Source: Nitrospiria bacterium (lineage in GTDB: Bacteria > Nitrospirota > Nitrospiria > Nitrospirales > UBA8639). From it: 6,149 nucleotides of DNA. Location: assembly GCA_030430725.1 (NCBI GenBank), contig JAUIKP010000211.1, forward strand, positions 1 through 6,149. Direction: 5' to 3'. Numbering within the stretch: the first letter of the stretch is position 1; each line of letters begins with the position of its first letter. This document shows positions 6,126-6,149 of the stretch, in pieces. The notes beneath the pieces are model-generated. The model made no database searches, was not told the DNA's origin, and worked only from the letters and a program-made list of their open reading frames with translations. The translations under genes were made by a program, and so were the position numbers.

Positions 6126-6149
6126 GCGACCTCACTGTTGCCTGACCGG

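Overview
This window carries part of a bacterial Pup-proteasome locus, with two envelope or secreted proteins and a LOG-family nucleotide hydrolase beside it. The core is unmistakable by motif. It holds a proteasome beta subunit with a propeptide ending His-Gly before the catalytic Thr-Thr, a proteasome alpha subunit beginning in the usual PYY-SPEQ style, and the Pup ligase PafA. Bacterial 20S proteasomes are standard in Actinobacteria but are also found in Nitrospirota and a few other lineages. The moderate base composition (roughly half G+C by eye) and the non-actinobacterial neighbours suggest a Nitrospira-like member of Nitrospirota. That assignment is inference, not proof.

Layout, left to right. 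At the left edge (1-165, minus) there may be the N-terminus of an exported or membrane protein running out of the window. Positions 166-502 hold no convincing gene. At 503-1345 (plus) is a secreted protein with a concanavalin A-like/DUF1080-type beta-sandwich. It converges, 12 bases apart, on a minus-strand series that fills the rest of the window. In transcription order (right to left) this is prcB (6125-5283), prcA (5279-4596), a 279-base gap with a good extended -10 promoter and a 5' leader hairpin, pafA (4316-2940), an exported M23 metallopeptidase (2943-2032) whose ATG overlaps the pafA TGA, and a LOG-family protein (1915-1358).

How they fit together. PrcB and PrcA form the barrel that degrades pupylated proteins, and PafA attaches Pup to substrate lysines. 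Pup itself, the deamidase/depupylase Dop and the ATPase ring Mpa/ARC are not in the window. They would be expected to the right of position 6149 or elsewhere. The coupling of a cytosolic Pup ligase to an exported cell-wall peptidase, and the nearby LOG gene (in Mycobacterium tuberculosis a LOG enzyme is a known Pup-proteasome substrate), are the most thought-provoking parts of the neighbourhood.
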